DNA from: Aporrectodea caliginosa
Lineage: Eukaryota; Annelida; Clitellata; Crassiclitellata; Lumbricidae
Length of the DNA stretch: 64,000 nucleotides
NCBI GenBank assembly: GCA_020284085.1
Contig: JACEVL010000802.1
Span: 124,001-188,000, forward strand
Direction of reading: 5' to 3'
Part shown: one piece after another, positions 39,801 through 50,191 of the stretch
Layout of the letters: each line of letters opens with the position of its first letter
How positions within the stretch are numbered: position 1 is the stretch's first letter
The notes under the pieces: model-generated
Told to the model about the DNA's origin: nothing
What the model saw: the letters and a program-made list of their open reading frames with translations, nothing else
Database searches by the model: none
Translations under genes and position numbers: made by a program

Positions 39801-42222
39801 CGATGATGATGATCACACACCATGATGACTGACTTTGTTTCTAAAGGAATCGGCGTCGTGATTGCTGACACTCTCCTTCTTGGTGAGCTCATCGATTATA
39901 TACCCACGGCTCATCCCAACTTACCACTCATAGGTAAGCTTACACTGACATCGTTGGGTCTATGAGATTAAGTATAGTGAGTTAGTGCGGACTGTTACAT
40001 GTATATTTGTATGTGTATGTATTATACGTAGATACTTATTTACCTACTTATACATCAATGCGTTATGTTTTTCCGTATTTATCTATAATATACTTGAATA
40101 TTTCAAATAGCATTCTGGCGAAACAAATTCTAACTTTGAATTGGAGATTGTTCTAAAAGGTCGTGATAGAATGGCGCAATTAGAGCATGCCTTAGGATAG
40201 GTTCGCCTGGGAATTGGTTAGGTTAGGTTCGGCTTTAGCTAGGTTCGGCTCGGACTTGGTTCCGTTAGGTTCGGCATTGGTTAGTTTCAGCCTGGACTTT
40301 GTTAGGTTCGGTTCGGTTGGGTTCGGGTTTGGTTAGACTAGGCCCTGACTTGGTTCGGTTAGGTTCGGCTCGGACTTGCAACATTCAGCGTATGCAGCAT
40401 TGTATGCTAGGGTGAAGCAAGAAATAGGATGGAAAGGAAAAACCAGTAGGTAAGGTAGGATACAGAGAAATAAAAACCATTAGGTAGGTTTCGTACACTA
40501 CAGTAAGGTCGCTTCGGGTAAAGTAAGGAGAGGTTGTTAAAGTAACCTTAGGTGCAGGTTGGTGAAGCTAGAAAATATACACTACGGAAGAATATCGTAT
40601 TGTAGATAACAAGGATTGGATGGTTAAGGTATGGTAGATATGGTTGCTACGCTCGAGTAGGGTAAACATTAAGCACTTGTTTCAAGTTTTATGTATAGCT
40701 CAAAAATCTAGTTGCATATAATTATTAAGGTATGGTTACTGGTTAGATAGAGTAAGTTAGGTGAGGTATGTGGAACACACAGGACTTATCAATAGGCCTA
40801 CTGCAGTTTCCTTTATTATGTTCCATCACCAATAAGTAATTAATATTCTTTGCTTACATTTAATTACTTAAGAATTTATTATTCTTGAGTTATATTTTAT
40901 TATATTCAGTAATAGTCGTTTCATTTGTAGCGAAGTACTTTCTCGGCAATATCGTCATGGCTTCTCTGTCGCTTGCCATCTCAGCCATCATCATCGGTTT
41001 CTGGGACAAGAGTACATCGCGTCTCTCGGGACCACCCGCTATCTTCCGACTGGTGAGTTAGTTACTCAGGTAGTCAACCCATAAGCAAACCAACCAATTA
41101 CTATTTAGGCAGTTAGCCAATCAGCCAGTCTACCAACCTGCCAGTCAGCTAATCAGTCAGTCAGCCAGTCAACCAGCCAGCCAATTAGTGCATCAAAATC
41201 ATTAGTTCAGTAACTGAATCAGTAACTGAAATAACTGAAGTAACTGAATCAGGCAATTAACACAAGCCTCCAAAATCGACATATCAATCAATCAATCAAT
41301 CAATCAATCAAATCAATCAATCAATCAAAAATGTTTATTGGCACCAAAGAACGTTGCAACATAACAGAAAATACGCATCTCACAAAATATATATCAAACA
41401 GATTAAGTAATAATAGATAAAGCTGGACAGCATTCAATGGGTACAACATTCAGTGGGTACCAAAAGGAGGAGCCCAAAAGGGACGATAGTCCCGCTAAGT
41501 AGGGCCACCTATGTAACTAGATCAGTTCAAGACAGCAGTTTATAAGCTGTTGTGATTGACATAATGAGTAACATAGGACATTATTTTATTTAAACTTAAC
41601 TATCTTAACTACAGACAGATGCATCAACAAAACAATGGTAAAAGCAGTTAATCAGATATCTTAATATTGTTTCATAATATAAAGTTTAAGCTCCCTCTTG
41701 AAGTGGGGACGACTTGGAATATCACGGAGAACCTGTGGCAGACTGTTCCATAGGGATGGGCCTGCTATTTTAATTGCGAAGCTCCTTGTATTGGTGCGAG
41801 CAAATTCACCTCTGTATTGTCAAGACGGACATACAAGTGAGGCATTAAATACTTTTATTCTGAAACACGATGACTCTTTAAAAACTTGAGACTAACAAAC
41901 GTCTTTCTCGTTTTTCCTTCTCAAGATCTTCCTTGGTCCACTGGTGACCATTCTTTGCATTAAGACGGAAAATCTCCTCTCAACAGACGCGACATCCAGC
42001 GGTTACGCCCTTGAGATAAATCCTGAAGGAGAAGACGGGACTGAATCCATCTCCGGTGTTGAACCCGAGACCGACAAGAAACGACGCTTCATGGCCAACT
42101 ATCAACGCAACGCAGCGAGGTCCGAGTGGCGCCAACTGGCGATCGTTTTCGATCGTCTGTTCTTTATTATCTATTGCGTCATACTCGCTGTTATGACGCT
42201 GTCATTTGCGCGGTACATGTGA
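33856..42222 (+). CDS. Cys-loop (nicotinic receptor-like) subunit, non-alpha type, 9 exons
   Basis: Predicted exons: 33856-33916, 35451-35605, 36136-36180, 36645-36754, 37677-37857, 38700-38988, 39847-39933, 40931-41052, 41926-42222; 1,347 bp in frame, 448 aa. Signal peptide MLFFGWFLLALAVLHF. Domain order is as in the neighbouring paralogue. The Cys loop is Cys157-x13-Cys171 (EMDLSEFPFDEHI between). Loop B keeps Trp (LSWSHSDFS). Loop C has no vicinal cysteines (RFPYFEEHNVFSDVTY), so this is a non-alpha subunit that would need a partner such as the 22-kb gene. M1 (FIGPSVMLCLVTPVVFLL), the atypical M2 (GVVIADTLLLGELIDYI), M3 and M4 are all present. The exon 6 donor is GC (GCGAGT) instead of GT, the one weak point of the model. 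Intron 1 holds a reverse-transcriptase fragment. Confidence 0.85.
34884..35220 (-). mobile_element. CR1-like reverse transcriptase fragment in intron 1
   Basis: 109 codons on the minus strand resembling the mid reverse-transcriptase region of chicken-repeat/Jockey-type non-LTR elements: HKIFLHRLEHPFGLHGPALG, DVPRGSMLDQLHFTSYTTPF and LDYDLHIGG (the catalytic tract is degenerate). A dead fragment. Confidence 0.65.
38090..38400. repeat. Probable retroelement remnant in intron 5
   Basis: Reads like the degenerate 3' coding part of a non-LTR element on the minus strand (FLIGLSSWNNLPLKYALF at its end), without an intact frame. Confidence 0.4.
39717..39812. repeat. (GAT)n microsatellite in intron 6
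   Basis: About 30 GAT/GAC units in the intron between the M1 and M2 exons, 35 bp before the M2 acceptor. Same intron as the array at 26150. Confidence 0.93.
40190..40380. repeat. GGTTAGGTTCGG-type degenerate repeat in intron 7
   Basis: Irregular array of TTAGGTTCGGCT-like units between the M2 and M3 exons. Confidence 0.7.
41085..41335. repeat. CAGT/CAAT-rich tract in intron 8
   Basis: Tetranucleotide-rich tract ending in (AATC)n at 41280-41330, positionally equivalent to 27396-27640. Confidence 0.8.
41330..41890. repeat. Interspersed repeat in intron 8
   Basis: Insert after the (AATC)n run: starts TGTTTATTGGCACCAAAG, contains GAAGTGGGGACGACTTGGAA and ends at AACACGATGACTC. The short-repeat boundary suggests a retroelement 3' end. 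Family not identified. Confidence 0.4.
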
Positions 42223-42848
42223 CGTCACGGCTAAGAATAACCGCTGTAACATCATGACACTCGCGGCTAAAGATGGAAACCCATTTATAGTTGGGGAATG
42301 GGGATGCGTTGCATGCAGATACGTGTACAAACAATAGACGCGTCTTTCGTCCTTGTTGGGGTAGCTGTCAATATGTCAGTTGAACTACTTATAGTTCACG
42401 GATGTTGATGATTCGTAGGTATCCTAAAGAGAGCATTACATTTATTCTGTTTCTCTTCAAACTTCGATTACCTGGGAAGAACGCCTAGGGCCTCCTTTGT
42501 TTTCATCAAGCTGTCGCTACTGCGATAGAAGCTAAAAACTGGTCTAAAAATCACATTCATGTCTAAACCCCACGGCTCAGGTGACTGGGCGAACAACTTT
42601 AGTGCTTACCTACGTGATTTATGCGTGATTTAAATGGAAAAAAGGCAAATGAGATTTGAATATATCTGTATACATGAATAAAGTTAATACAAAGCAAATA
42701 GCAAATGACGTATTACTCCGGTAAAAATTCTTAATTGTGAGAACAATGTAAGGAAAACCTGGACAGTTACTGGGACTTCACTTTAGAGAATAGCAATTCC
42801 ATCATCGGAGATTCGTGTCTCCTAGACGACTTCGAAGTGCATGATGAC
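42223..42848. other. 3' flank of the non-alpha gene
   Basis: Shares ~120 bp with the flank at 16840. Otherwise no recognised feature. Confidence 0.45.
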
Positions 42849-43385
42849 CTAATAACCTAAGAAATTAACGTCTGTATTTAGATTCCTGTTTAGTTTTCCT
42901 CTCAGTAATTCTCTTCTGTTTGAGAATGCCTCCTTTCCTATTGCTATCCTTCTTTTAATTTCTCTGTGGCATTTGGCATCTGTCGTAATCATACACCCTA
43001 GGTAGCAGAATTCTTTGACTTGCTCTATCTGTTTTCCTCCAATGTGTATTCTGACTACAGTTTCCTTTCCTTTACTTATCTTCAATACCTTTGTCTTTTT
43101 GATGTTAATCTTCATCCCGTATTCGGTTGATGTTGTGTTTAGCCTATCCATCATTGCTTGCAGTCCTTTCTGGTTTCTCGCCAACATTGCCTGATCATCT
43201 GCAAACCTTAATGCCTTTATCCATTTTCCACCAACCTTTATCCCCTCCTCCATCTCCTCTACTGCCTCTCTGACAAGCTCTTCTATATAGATGTTAAATA
43301 GTAATGGTGACAGTGGACATCCTTGTCTCACACCTCTTCCAACGTTTCCTGGTTCCGAGTACTCTCCATCTATTCTTATTCGCAT
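42849..43385 (-). mobile_element. Non-LTR retrotransposon reverse transcriptase fragment
   Basis: 178 codons on the minus strand with the RT core: GVRQGCPLSPLLFNIYIEEL, the catalytic FADDQAML box, and KTKVLKISKG...FCYLGCMITTD thumb segments. It lacks the endonuclease and the upstream RT. The frame is open, but 5' and 3' truncation make it non-functional. Confidence 0.85.
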
Positions 43386-43990
43386 CTTTTGTCTCTCGCT
43401 CTCTCTCTCATGATGCAGTTGTGGTCCTTGTTCATGCCTTTGTCACTAGTCGAATTGACCACTGTTCCTCACTACTTGCTGGCCTTCCCCTTTGTGTTTT
43501 GGGGCGACTAGATCGAGTTCTACGCTCGGCTGCTCGGCTTATTGGACGGCTTCCTAAGTACTCTCCTGTCTCTGCATACATGCGTGATGTGTTGCATTGG
43601 CTGCCTGTGTCTCAGCGGATCTCATATCGCATTGCTGCTCTGGTTTCTCGTTGTGTTCTTGGCTGCGCTCTATCTTACTTGCGTGATCTTTGCCGCCCAG
43701 TGTCTGATGTTCCAGCGCGTCGGGTGCTTCGCTCTGCGACGAGGGGTGAGTTCCTTGTTCCACGGACTCGCTTGGCTATTAGGCAGCGCCGTGCTTTCTC
43801 GGTTGTTGGCCCTTCCATCTGGAATGACCTACCACTTAAGCTCCGTTTTTACTTGTAAGCCATCTGACAGGGTTCTACAAGTCCCTCAAGTCTTTTTTCT
43901 TTAGTCGTGGCTGGGCTGGGAGCGCTCCTGAGTAGTTTCTTGAAGGGGCGATATATAAATGCTCTGAATGAATGAATGAATGAATGAATG
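43386..43990 (+). mobile_element. 3' end of a non-LTR retrotransposon with (GAAT)n tail
   Basis: Opposite orientation to the preceding fragment. The frame 43391-43858 gives the C-terminal tail of an RT ORF (LVHAFVTSRIDHCSSLLAGL, VLHWLPVSQRISYRIAAL, AFSVVGPSIWNDLPLKLR), then a 3' UTR (GGAGCGCTCCTGAGTAGTTTC; GATATATAAATGCTCTGAAT) and a (GAAT)n tail at 43965-43992. It is the best local reference for the short 3'-end repeats found elsewhere in the window. Confidence 0.8.
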
Positions 43991-43992
43991 AA

Positions 43993-44392
43993 TATAGAGT
44001 AAACTCAGTCTTAGAAGTCTAAAAGGTAATAGGCTAAAACTTCTAATGAAAAGCAAATTCGTCAGCTTATTCTATTACAATAGTAATGCTGTAACCAGAC
44101 TCTCAGAAATGACAAGCATAGCAAAGGAGTTGCACAACAATTGTGTTTGGCAGTGTCATTTACATTAGAAAAATTTTAATTTGGAGGTGGTTACCTTGGA
44201 GGTGGGAAACTTTTGGTCTGATTCTTGAGATCTGATATCTCAATCTGAATAGTAGGATATCAGAAAGATAATGGAAATGAGAGCTGTAGATGTTGTGTTG
44301 TCTATCATGAAAACATTTTCAATAACTGATTCTACTTAGGATAATTGTTTTGGTTCCACTTGCTGCGCCTTTGATTAACGATTAGGTAGAAA
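43993..44392. other. Intergenic, no feature recognised
   Basis: AT-rich, short ORFs only. Confidence 0.4.
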
Positions 44393-44701
44393 TTGAACTG
44401 GCTTTGGAAAACTTATTTCATGCCAATTGATTCCAATATTCAAGTTTACGAAATTCAAAAGATCAGAGCCCAGTCAACGGATTCTCATCCAGAGCTGATG
44501 GTTGGCACGTTATTCAACGTTCCTGGTCGTGGTAGCGTCGAAGAAGAGGAGCGACGACAGACGATGAGGGTCTCAATACACGCACCTCGACACCATGGCA
44601 GTTCCTCGCAGGTTGTAAAAAACGTTACGTCCGGAACCATCCACTCTGGCACTGGATCTGCAGAGGACGACATTCTTAGTAGCCGGCAAATGGTCGAATA
44701 G
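44393..44701 (+). CDS. Unrecognised 102-codon ORF
   Basis: Ends at TAG 44699-44701. Hydrophilic, with RRQTMRVSIHAPRHHGSSSQ and a Ser/Gly-rich C-terminus. The frame may be open further upstream as an exon. No domain recognised. It lies 300 bp before the NHL-like ORF and could be the linker region of the same gene or a retrocopy of one; this is speculative. Confidence 0.3.
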   Translation: MNWLWKTYFMPIDSNIQVYEIQKIRAQSTDSHPELMVGTLFNVPGRGSVEEEERRQTMRVSIHAPRHHGSSSQVVKNVTSGTIHSGTGSAEDDILSSRQMVE

Positions 44702-45003
44702 TGTCAACGATGTAGAACGGTGGGCGCCATTACCAAAGATGATACATACATGCGGCCATCTTCCCCGTCACGTGCGCAAGTAGTCAACCTTTCAAGTCCG
44801 CGAACTGATATCATACGTCCGAATCTTTTAGTTTTGTGGACTAATTTACTTTCAATAATTGAGGAACAATAAGTTTGAGATCTGACTTTTTTGCGGTTGG
44901 ATGTCTGACTGCCAAGTAGCTGTTTGTTGTTGAATATCCTTTCATACACGCGTTTATTCAAAAACTGAGTCTATCTCAGTGAACGACGTCGCAAACTAGA
45001 TGT

Positions 45004-45597
45004 TTGAAACGTAACAAATCTAGAGTAAATTTTATAAACCATCCACTGTCAGTATCCAGTGATGGTCAGTTGTTGGTGATCATTTGGAACTCGTCCATTC
45101 TGATGATCTACGGATCAGACGCAGAACTTCTTCGATCCATTCAGTTGCCAAGAGATATTGTGCACCCTCGTTATGCCGTAGAAACTTCCGTCGGGAATTT
45201 CATCATACTTCACCAGTGGATGGGAGATGAGGAAGGAGAGAGTTGGTCAAGTGAGACAGTTGGGGAGACTATGTGGGCCATAAGTGAAGTGACCAGAGAT
45301 GGACAGATGGTCATCCGTAGTTTCATTCTTTCAAATGAAACACAAAAACTAAATAATTATCCAAAATATTTCTCACTCGATTCAGACGATCGTGTGTTTG
45401 TGGCTGACTATTGGCACGATAGATTAATTCTCTTGGATTCCGATCTTAAATGGAATCGAATGCTGTGTCCATCAAAAGACGAAGAAGAAGAAAAGAAGAT
45501 CTGGTGGCCATGGAGTATGTGCTACGACGAAGGAGAAAACCAATTGATCGTCCGAGAATTAAAGAGAGTTAATGTTTACACTTTGAGTCAAAACTAA
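45004..45597 (+). CDS. NHL-repeat-like beta-propeller ORF
   Basis: 197 codons with repeated propeller-blade patterns: LSVSSDGQLLVIIWNSSILM, KYFSLDSDDRVFVADYWHDR followed by LILLDSDLKW, and WSMCYDEGENQLIVRE ending VNVYTL. This is the signature of NHL repeats as at the C-terminus of TRIM-type proteins. No RING or B-box is visible nearby, so it is a last exon, a partial gene or an intronless retrocopy. It stops 400 bp before the target duplication of Polinton copy C. The Lys/Glu-rich insert (KDEEEEKKIWW) is unusual for a tight propeller loop. Confidence 0.5.
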   Translation: MKRNKSRVNFINHPLSVSSDGQLLVIIWNSSILMIYGSDAELLRSIQLPRDIVHPRYAVETSVGNFIILHQWMGDEEGESWSSETVGETMWAISEVTRDGQMVIRSFILSNETQKLNNYPKYFSLDSDDRVFVADYWHDRLILLDSDLKWNRMLCPSKDEEEEKKIWWPWSMCYDEGENQLIVRELKRVNVYTLSQN

Positions 45598-45998
45598 TCT
45601 CGCATTTCATCCAGAGACTCTGGTAAACGAGTATTCCTTTATAGGCTTTCCCGCTTATTAAATCATTCTACTTGTAATCATTTGCTAAATTTTCATTATA
45701 TTTACCAGATAACAAGAAATGTTTTGACTTTACCTCCAATTTGTGATAAAGTACGAACATGTGATGCGCATTGACCCTTATGTTGACAACTAAGAAGATT
45801 GTAATTTGAATCTGTTGTCGATTATTGTTTTTTTTTAAACGCAGCCAGTAGATAATTTGCTGAATGTCAATTTTAAGCACGATTTTAGTCGGATTGTTAT
45901 AATCATTCTATATTTATCATGAGTTTAAAAGCACCAATTCATAATGAACCAGCAACGATCGATGGCGCTATAGGCAAATGGCGAAGAACGTGTTTTGA
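45598..45998. other. Flank before Polinton copy C
   Basis: AT-rich, no feature recognised. Confidence 0.4.
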
Positions 45999-46004
45999 TT
46001 GGTT
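45999..46004. repeat. Left target-site duplication, TTGGTT
   Basis: Identical to 54572-54577. Six base pairs is the size generated by Polinton integrases. Confidence 0.9.
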
Positions 46005-46189
46005 AGTAGTTATATTTGTTGCTATCTGGCGCATTACAAATGAGCTACATGAAAATCTGTGATTCTCCCATAACTTAGGTTAGATTTTACAAATTAAATT
46101 GAACCAATAATAAACCATATTTATATATAATACCCAAGTTCTCGCTATAACTCATCGATTGAAACTATTGGAAATTCCCAAGGTATCGA
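46005..46189 (+). repeat. Left terminal inverted repeat of copy C
   Basis: 185 bp pairing with 54387-54571 with about one mismatch (near 46060). It begins AGTAGTTATATTTGTTGC. Homology to the subterminal region of copy B continues inward to the polymerase start. Confidence 0.92.
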
Positions 46190-46401
46190 AAAGATCGATT
46201 ACACGCGACGTAATCGTTAGGTCAATTCTCGAGGTATCTATCGTATGAGTCATAGGCGTAATCGTTAGGGACGGTATCGATCGAATGAGTCATAAGGTCG
46301 CGGAAGTTCCCAATAGTTTCGATCAGTCGTCAGTTTTGATGATGAGCCGTCACACGGTCTTTAAGTGTTATCTCATTTTTAACTTAAAGAAAAATCTTCT
46401 G

Positions 46402-46412
46402 TATATAAAATG
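46402..46412 (+). promoter_or_regulatory. TATATAAAATG start-site motif, copy C polymerase
   Basis: Same box as at 5733-5743. Confidence 0.5.
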
Positions 46413-47167
46413 GAATACAAAACGAAAACAGTAAAACAATTACGAAACATTGCCAAAGAGAATGGCTTGGTTAGATATTCGGGACTGCGAAAAGCGGATC
46501 TCGTGGCATTAGTATCATCGAGACTTTTGCAAAGCGTTAAGACTGTACACGAAAGCAATCTGCTAGACGCTCCAGTTCAAGACATCAAAGTTCCAACGCT
46601 TGTTCCAGGTAAGTATACGCCTCCGTCTAATACTTGGAAATCTCGTTTGACTGAATGGAAGAATAAGGTTAGGTCGGAATTTAACACTTTTTCAGATTGG
46701 TTGATTAATTACGTAGTTCCTCCAGAAAAGAAACCCGTGAATGAAAAGTTAGACTCTTTGAAGTCAAAGATTTTGAGTTTTTTTAACAAAAACAATGAAA
46801 ATAAGTTCGAGATTCGAGAGACCGCGAATGCTATTAAAGGATTTACTAAGCGATACACGGTCGAAGGAACTGGTGGAATCGACGTCACATCTTTCCTCGA
46901 TGCTGTAAGGCCGCGAGTAGTCAGTCTGCTAACGAAAAATCGAGGGGTAAAAGTTCAATTCAATCTTTTATGTGTAATGGAGAAAGTAGATATGAAATCT
47001 GGGGAAGTAGTCGAAGCTGAACCTAATTTTAAATCGAAGAATGAGATTATTTTAGACGCAACCGACGTGGGTGAAATATATAGCGGTGCAGTGGATAAAA
47101 TTAAGGAAAGTATGGCGAGTTATCAGATGCGAGGTAGTAATTGGAGATTTAAATCAGTTATGAAGTT
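46410..47167 (+). pseudogene. Truncated polymerase B N-terminus, copy C
   Basis: Codons 1-252 align with copy B: SAP-like motif, linker and the conserved N-terminal region up to WRFKSVMKL. Homology stops at about 47167. The frame continues 100 bp into unrelated and antisense capsid sequence before a stop at 47270. All exonuclease and polymerase motifs are gone. A few residues in the linker are missing relative to copy B. Confidence 0.9.
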
Positions 47168-47230
47168 GATATTTATTTCGCTTCCTGGAAGAAATGGCCA
47201 GCACAATGTCCCTGTCATTATACCATGTTT

Positions 47231-48062
47231 CGTCTTGACGCTAAGACGCCAGCTAAAAGTAGTCGATTGAGGAACTGTGATAGTATCGCATTGACGCGCT
47301 CTATAAGCAACTGGTAGCGTCGCTTTCGATTCGATAGTTTTATATAACTGCATCCTTTCCATGTCCGACGGTGTAACGTGAGGCATAAACCATGAGATTT
47401 TCGCAACGTCAACTTTTCCCTCATCCGCAGCTGCGAGTCTAAAGATAGCATCATCGTCTGATTTACGAACAAGCGTTAGCGTGTGCTTCAGTCCGTATAC
47501 TATTTTATCGTAATCCTCGCAGAATCCGAAAATATGGCTAAGAGGCACTACAAAACTGAATGTTCCTTTAGTCGTCGGTTTTTGAATAAGATACGTCTGT
47601 CTGATCGCGAAACCCGTATTATTCGCTATAACCGCGGTTGCTGTTGTATCTTTTGTCCAAAGCTGGTTAAGGCCTTGCGCTTTAGCGAAGTCGTCTGGGT
47701 ATTTCAACAAACCCAGCATCGTCGTTGCTTGACCCGGGTGATAAACCGTTTCCAGTTCTTGGTTAAGATAGGGAATATCCGATTTGACTGAAAAGATGCA
47801 TAAGCCCGTTGTTGACGATGGCAACTGCGTCGGCGTCAGCGTATGCGGTATTCATACCATCTCCTTTGATTAACCTACCTTCGATCAGCAAGTAAGACTC
47901 GGCGGGATGACAAAATAGATCTTGAGTTTCTATAGTTATACGAATCTCACCGGCTGAGTTAAGATTCGTTCTAGCTACTGGTTCATATTCGTGCCACTCG
48001 TATTTTTCAATCCCTTCATCGACTGATGAGGCTTCTGTAAAGTTTAGAATATCCGATTGCAT
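47231..48062 (-). pseudogene. Major capsid protein remnant, copy C
   Basis: The start at 48062 and the first ~97 codons match the capsid protein of copy B, with a frame change near 47768 and continuation in another frame to about 47231. It ends at the deletion junction after TVPQSTTFSWRLSVKT, so about 150 C-terminal residues (the end of the second jelly roll) are missing. Residues are otherwise highly conserved with copy B; differences include the Ala-rich loop. Confidence 0.9.
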
Positions 48063-48108
48063 TTTTTAATTACCGAGGAGATTTTTTTATATAGTTATCG
48101 CGCGAGTT

Positions 48109-48588
48109 TTAATCCAGCTCCTGTTGTTGTTGTTGAGACGACGCACGAGATCTCGAATGGACACGGCATTCGAGATTCGAAAGTCCGTAACCGGATAATA
48201 TATTATTAATATTAGTTTCAGCATTAGACCCCACGTCGTTACCGGTTAACCTCGCTAAGATAGCCGCATTCTCTCGCGTAAGTGCTGGTGGTGGTACCTC
48301 TCGATTTTCGACTGCGCGCGGTGATAGTACCGATGATGCTAAAAGTTTAGCGGCGGCTTTATCTACCAATCGCTTACCAGCTTCTACTGCGGTATTCTTT
48401 CCAACCTCTAGCGCCTTTTTTCCTATTTCTTTCGCGGCATCTTTACCTACGCTTAGAGCGGTCGAGGCGACTCTGTTAGCAACGCCCGATGTAAAGAGCC
48501 TCTTGAAAACTCCGGTAATAGTATCGAATATTCCAGCTCCTCCTATAACGTGTTGTTTCTTATATCTTCTTTTAATAACGACTAGCAT
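48109..48588 (-). CDS. pVI-like amphipathic virion protein, copy C
   Basis: 159 codons. Nearly identical to the 169-aa protein at 13818-14327 for the first ~140 residues (IKRRYKKQHVIGGAGIFDTI, amphipathic VGKDAAKEIGKKALEVGKNT). The last ~25 residues differ because the frame shifts near 48175, ending in a Gln run. The VIGG/A putative maturation site is kept. Possibly still expressible with an altered tail. Confidence 0.75.
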   Translation of the reverse strand: MLVVIKRRYKKQHVIGGAGIFDTITGVFKRLFTSGVANRVASTALSVGKDAAKEIGKKALEVGKNTAVEAGKRLVDKAAAKLLASSVLSPRAVENREVPPPALTRENAAILARLTGNDVGSNAETNINNILSGYGLSNLECRVHSRSRASSQQQQQELD

Positions 48589-48589
48589 T

Positions 48590-49498
48590 TTATAATTGTA
48601 ACATTAAGTTTTTATACGAGTCTGTGTCTATAACCCCTTGTCTTTGCAGTTCCTCGCATATACCGATTATCTCGTTTCTAACCCCCGTATTACCCGCCTG
48701 GAAACTAGCGATTCGTAAAGACAACATTTCTACTAACGCATTCGGGTCTTGCGGGAGAACTACGACTCCTTCACCTATCTTCGCTTTACCTTTCTTCGCT
48801 TCCCATATCGGTTTAATAAATTCTTTGTACTTTTTGCTTCCACTCGATTTCGGTTTGTTCGGATTGTTCGGGAGGCTCATAGCATTCGTCGCGTGTAGAA
48901 TCTCAGCGTAATCGTTGAGGTCGTTATCGTCGTATATCGACTCGTTCGGTTCCTTCATCGTCATCAATTCCCAAAGACCCGGAGTTCCCTTGTAGGTTTT
49001 ATTACCCACTATCATATCATCTCCTTCGAATGAGATTGGGCTGTTTCCGATGAAAAACTCCCCATCTTCAGAGCGTATTCCGAAGACCGTATCAGTCTTA
49101 CTCTTCTTCGAGGCATATTCTTTTAAATATTTTGTAGCGATATCGCCTAATTCTAAAGTTGTAATATCTACGGGATCATCCTCGTAAGCCTCTATCGAAG
49201 GATACTGCGGAAACTGAATAGCTTTTATCGATGACGATATCGACGCGGGAAGCGCTTGTAGAGCGTTAGAAGTGGCTGCTGAGTTTTCCTTAATAGTAGA
49301 TAACAAAGCGTTTTGTTCTTTAGATATCGTTGATTGCGAGTCAACGATCGGCTTGTACAATTTTACTAATTCTTGCTGCATCCCTATATCACCTAATTTC
49401 TCAGATAGAAAGTTCTGTTGAATATTCTTCTTCCTCTTTAGAAAATCTGCGATGAATAAATCTCTTTTCGCCGGATCGGTAATCTTTAGAAATGACAT
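48590..49498 (-). CDS. DUF8207-like Polinton protein, copy C
   Basis: 302 residues, uninterrupted. The first ~195 residues are almost identical to copy B, including the coiled N-terminus and TYKGTPGLWELMTMKEP. The segment from ~200 to 245 is much more diverged (YAEILHATNAMSLPNNPN against YKEILISTGALYTAKNPN), then identity resumes at ALVEMLSLRIASFQAGNTGV. Such a mosaic suggests either recombination between related elements or a fast-evolving surface segment. Confidence 0.75.
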   Translation of the reverse strand: MSFLKITDPAKRDLFIADFLKRKKNIQQNFLSEKLGDIGMQQELVKLYKPIVDSQSTISKEQNALLSTIKENSAATSNALQALPASISSSIKAIQFPQYPSIEAYEDDPVDITTLELGDIATKYLKEYASKKSKTDTVFGIRSEDGEFFIGNSPISFEGDDMIVGNKTYKGTPGLWELMTMKEPNESIYDDNDLNDYAEILHATNAMSLPNNPNKPKSSGSKKYKEFIKPIWEAKKGKAKIGEGVVVLPQDPNALVEMLSLRIASFQAGNTGVRNEIIGICEELQRQGVIDTDSYKNLMLQL

Positions 49499-49518
49499 TA
49501 CGTTTTAAAATAATAGTA

Positions 49519-49600
49519 TAATGTTTTTAAAACGTAATTGATTTTACGTTTTACGTTTTTTACGTTTTTACGTTTTTTTACGTTTTACGTTTTCACTGAT
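49519..49600. repeat. Short TTTTACG repeats between two minus-strand genes
   Basis: About seven irregular copies of ACGTAAAA on the minus strand, upstream of the DUF8207-like start and reaching the stop of the two-helix protein gene. It could be an upstream control region or simple-sequence expansion. Confidence 0.6.
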
Positions 49601-50181
49601 TTCTCACCCACGTTCTTAAACGACTCGGTCATAGTTTCTCGAATTCCAGGTTCTTTGTCTATACTAACTTTTGTCTCGCTTCTGATCTCTTCTTTCATTT
49701 CATTGAATTTTCCGAGTTCATTTAGAATAAGCGAATATTCCTCATCTGAAATATAATCGTCTTCTAAGGCTTTCGAAACGTAGTCGCTTATCGTGTTAAG
49801 TTTTGCCACGGCTAGCGTTTTGATCTGCTTGTGTTTCTCCGCTTTTAGCGAGAGCTTTCTGTTGACAACACGCCCGACCGCGCTGAACACACCAGCTCCA
49901 ACACCCACTGCTTGTAGAGCTACAGCTACCGGTGCCGCGACTATCGTTGACATAATCGCAATTGCTGAAGCTGTTGAACCTAACGCGACAAGAGCAGATA
50001 TACCATCTACTACGTTAATAATCCTAACGCCTTTACGATACTTCGTGTTTAGGACCGCTCTTTTATCACGTTCTGTTTCTATATCTTTTTGAATTTCAGC
50101 GATCTTCGCGAGTCGGTAAGCGTGAGCTGTTCCTTCAACCGCATCCGTTTTCATTACGATTGTTGTATTTCCTGGTGGCAT
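49585..50181 (-). CDS. Uncharacterised Polinton protein with hydrophobic hairpin
   Basis: 198 residues from the ATG at 50181; the frame extends 14 codons upstream, but those overlap the end of the next gene. Helical, charged N-terminus (22-50), a long hydrophobic stretch (~55-104: VVDGISALVALGSTASAIAI, then APVAVALQAVGVGAGVFSAV) likely forming two membrane-spanning or membrane-inserting helices, then a helical domain with DDYISDEEYSLILNELGKFN. Conserved gene position between capsid genes. Function unknown; membrane anchoring or an internal virion role are possibilities. Copy B ends before this gene. Confidence 0.6.
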   Translation of the reverse strand: MPPGNTTIVMKTDAVEGTAHAYRLAKIAEIQKDIETERDKRAVLNTKYRKGVRIINVVDGISALVALGSTASAIAIMSTIVAAPVAVALQAVGVGAGVFSAVGRVVNRKLSLKAEKHKQIKTLAVAKLNTISDYVSKALEDDYISDEEYSLILNELGKFNEMKEEIRSETKVSIDKEPGIRETMTESFKNVGEKSVKT

Positions 50182-50191
50182 CTTTCTTTTT

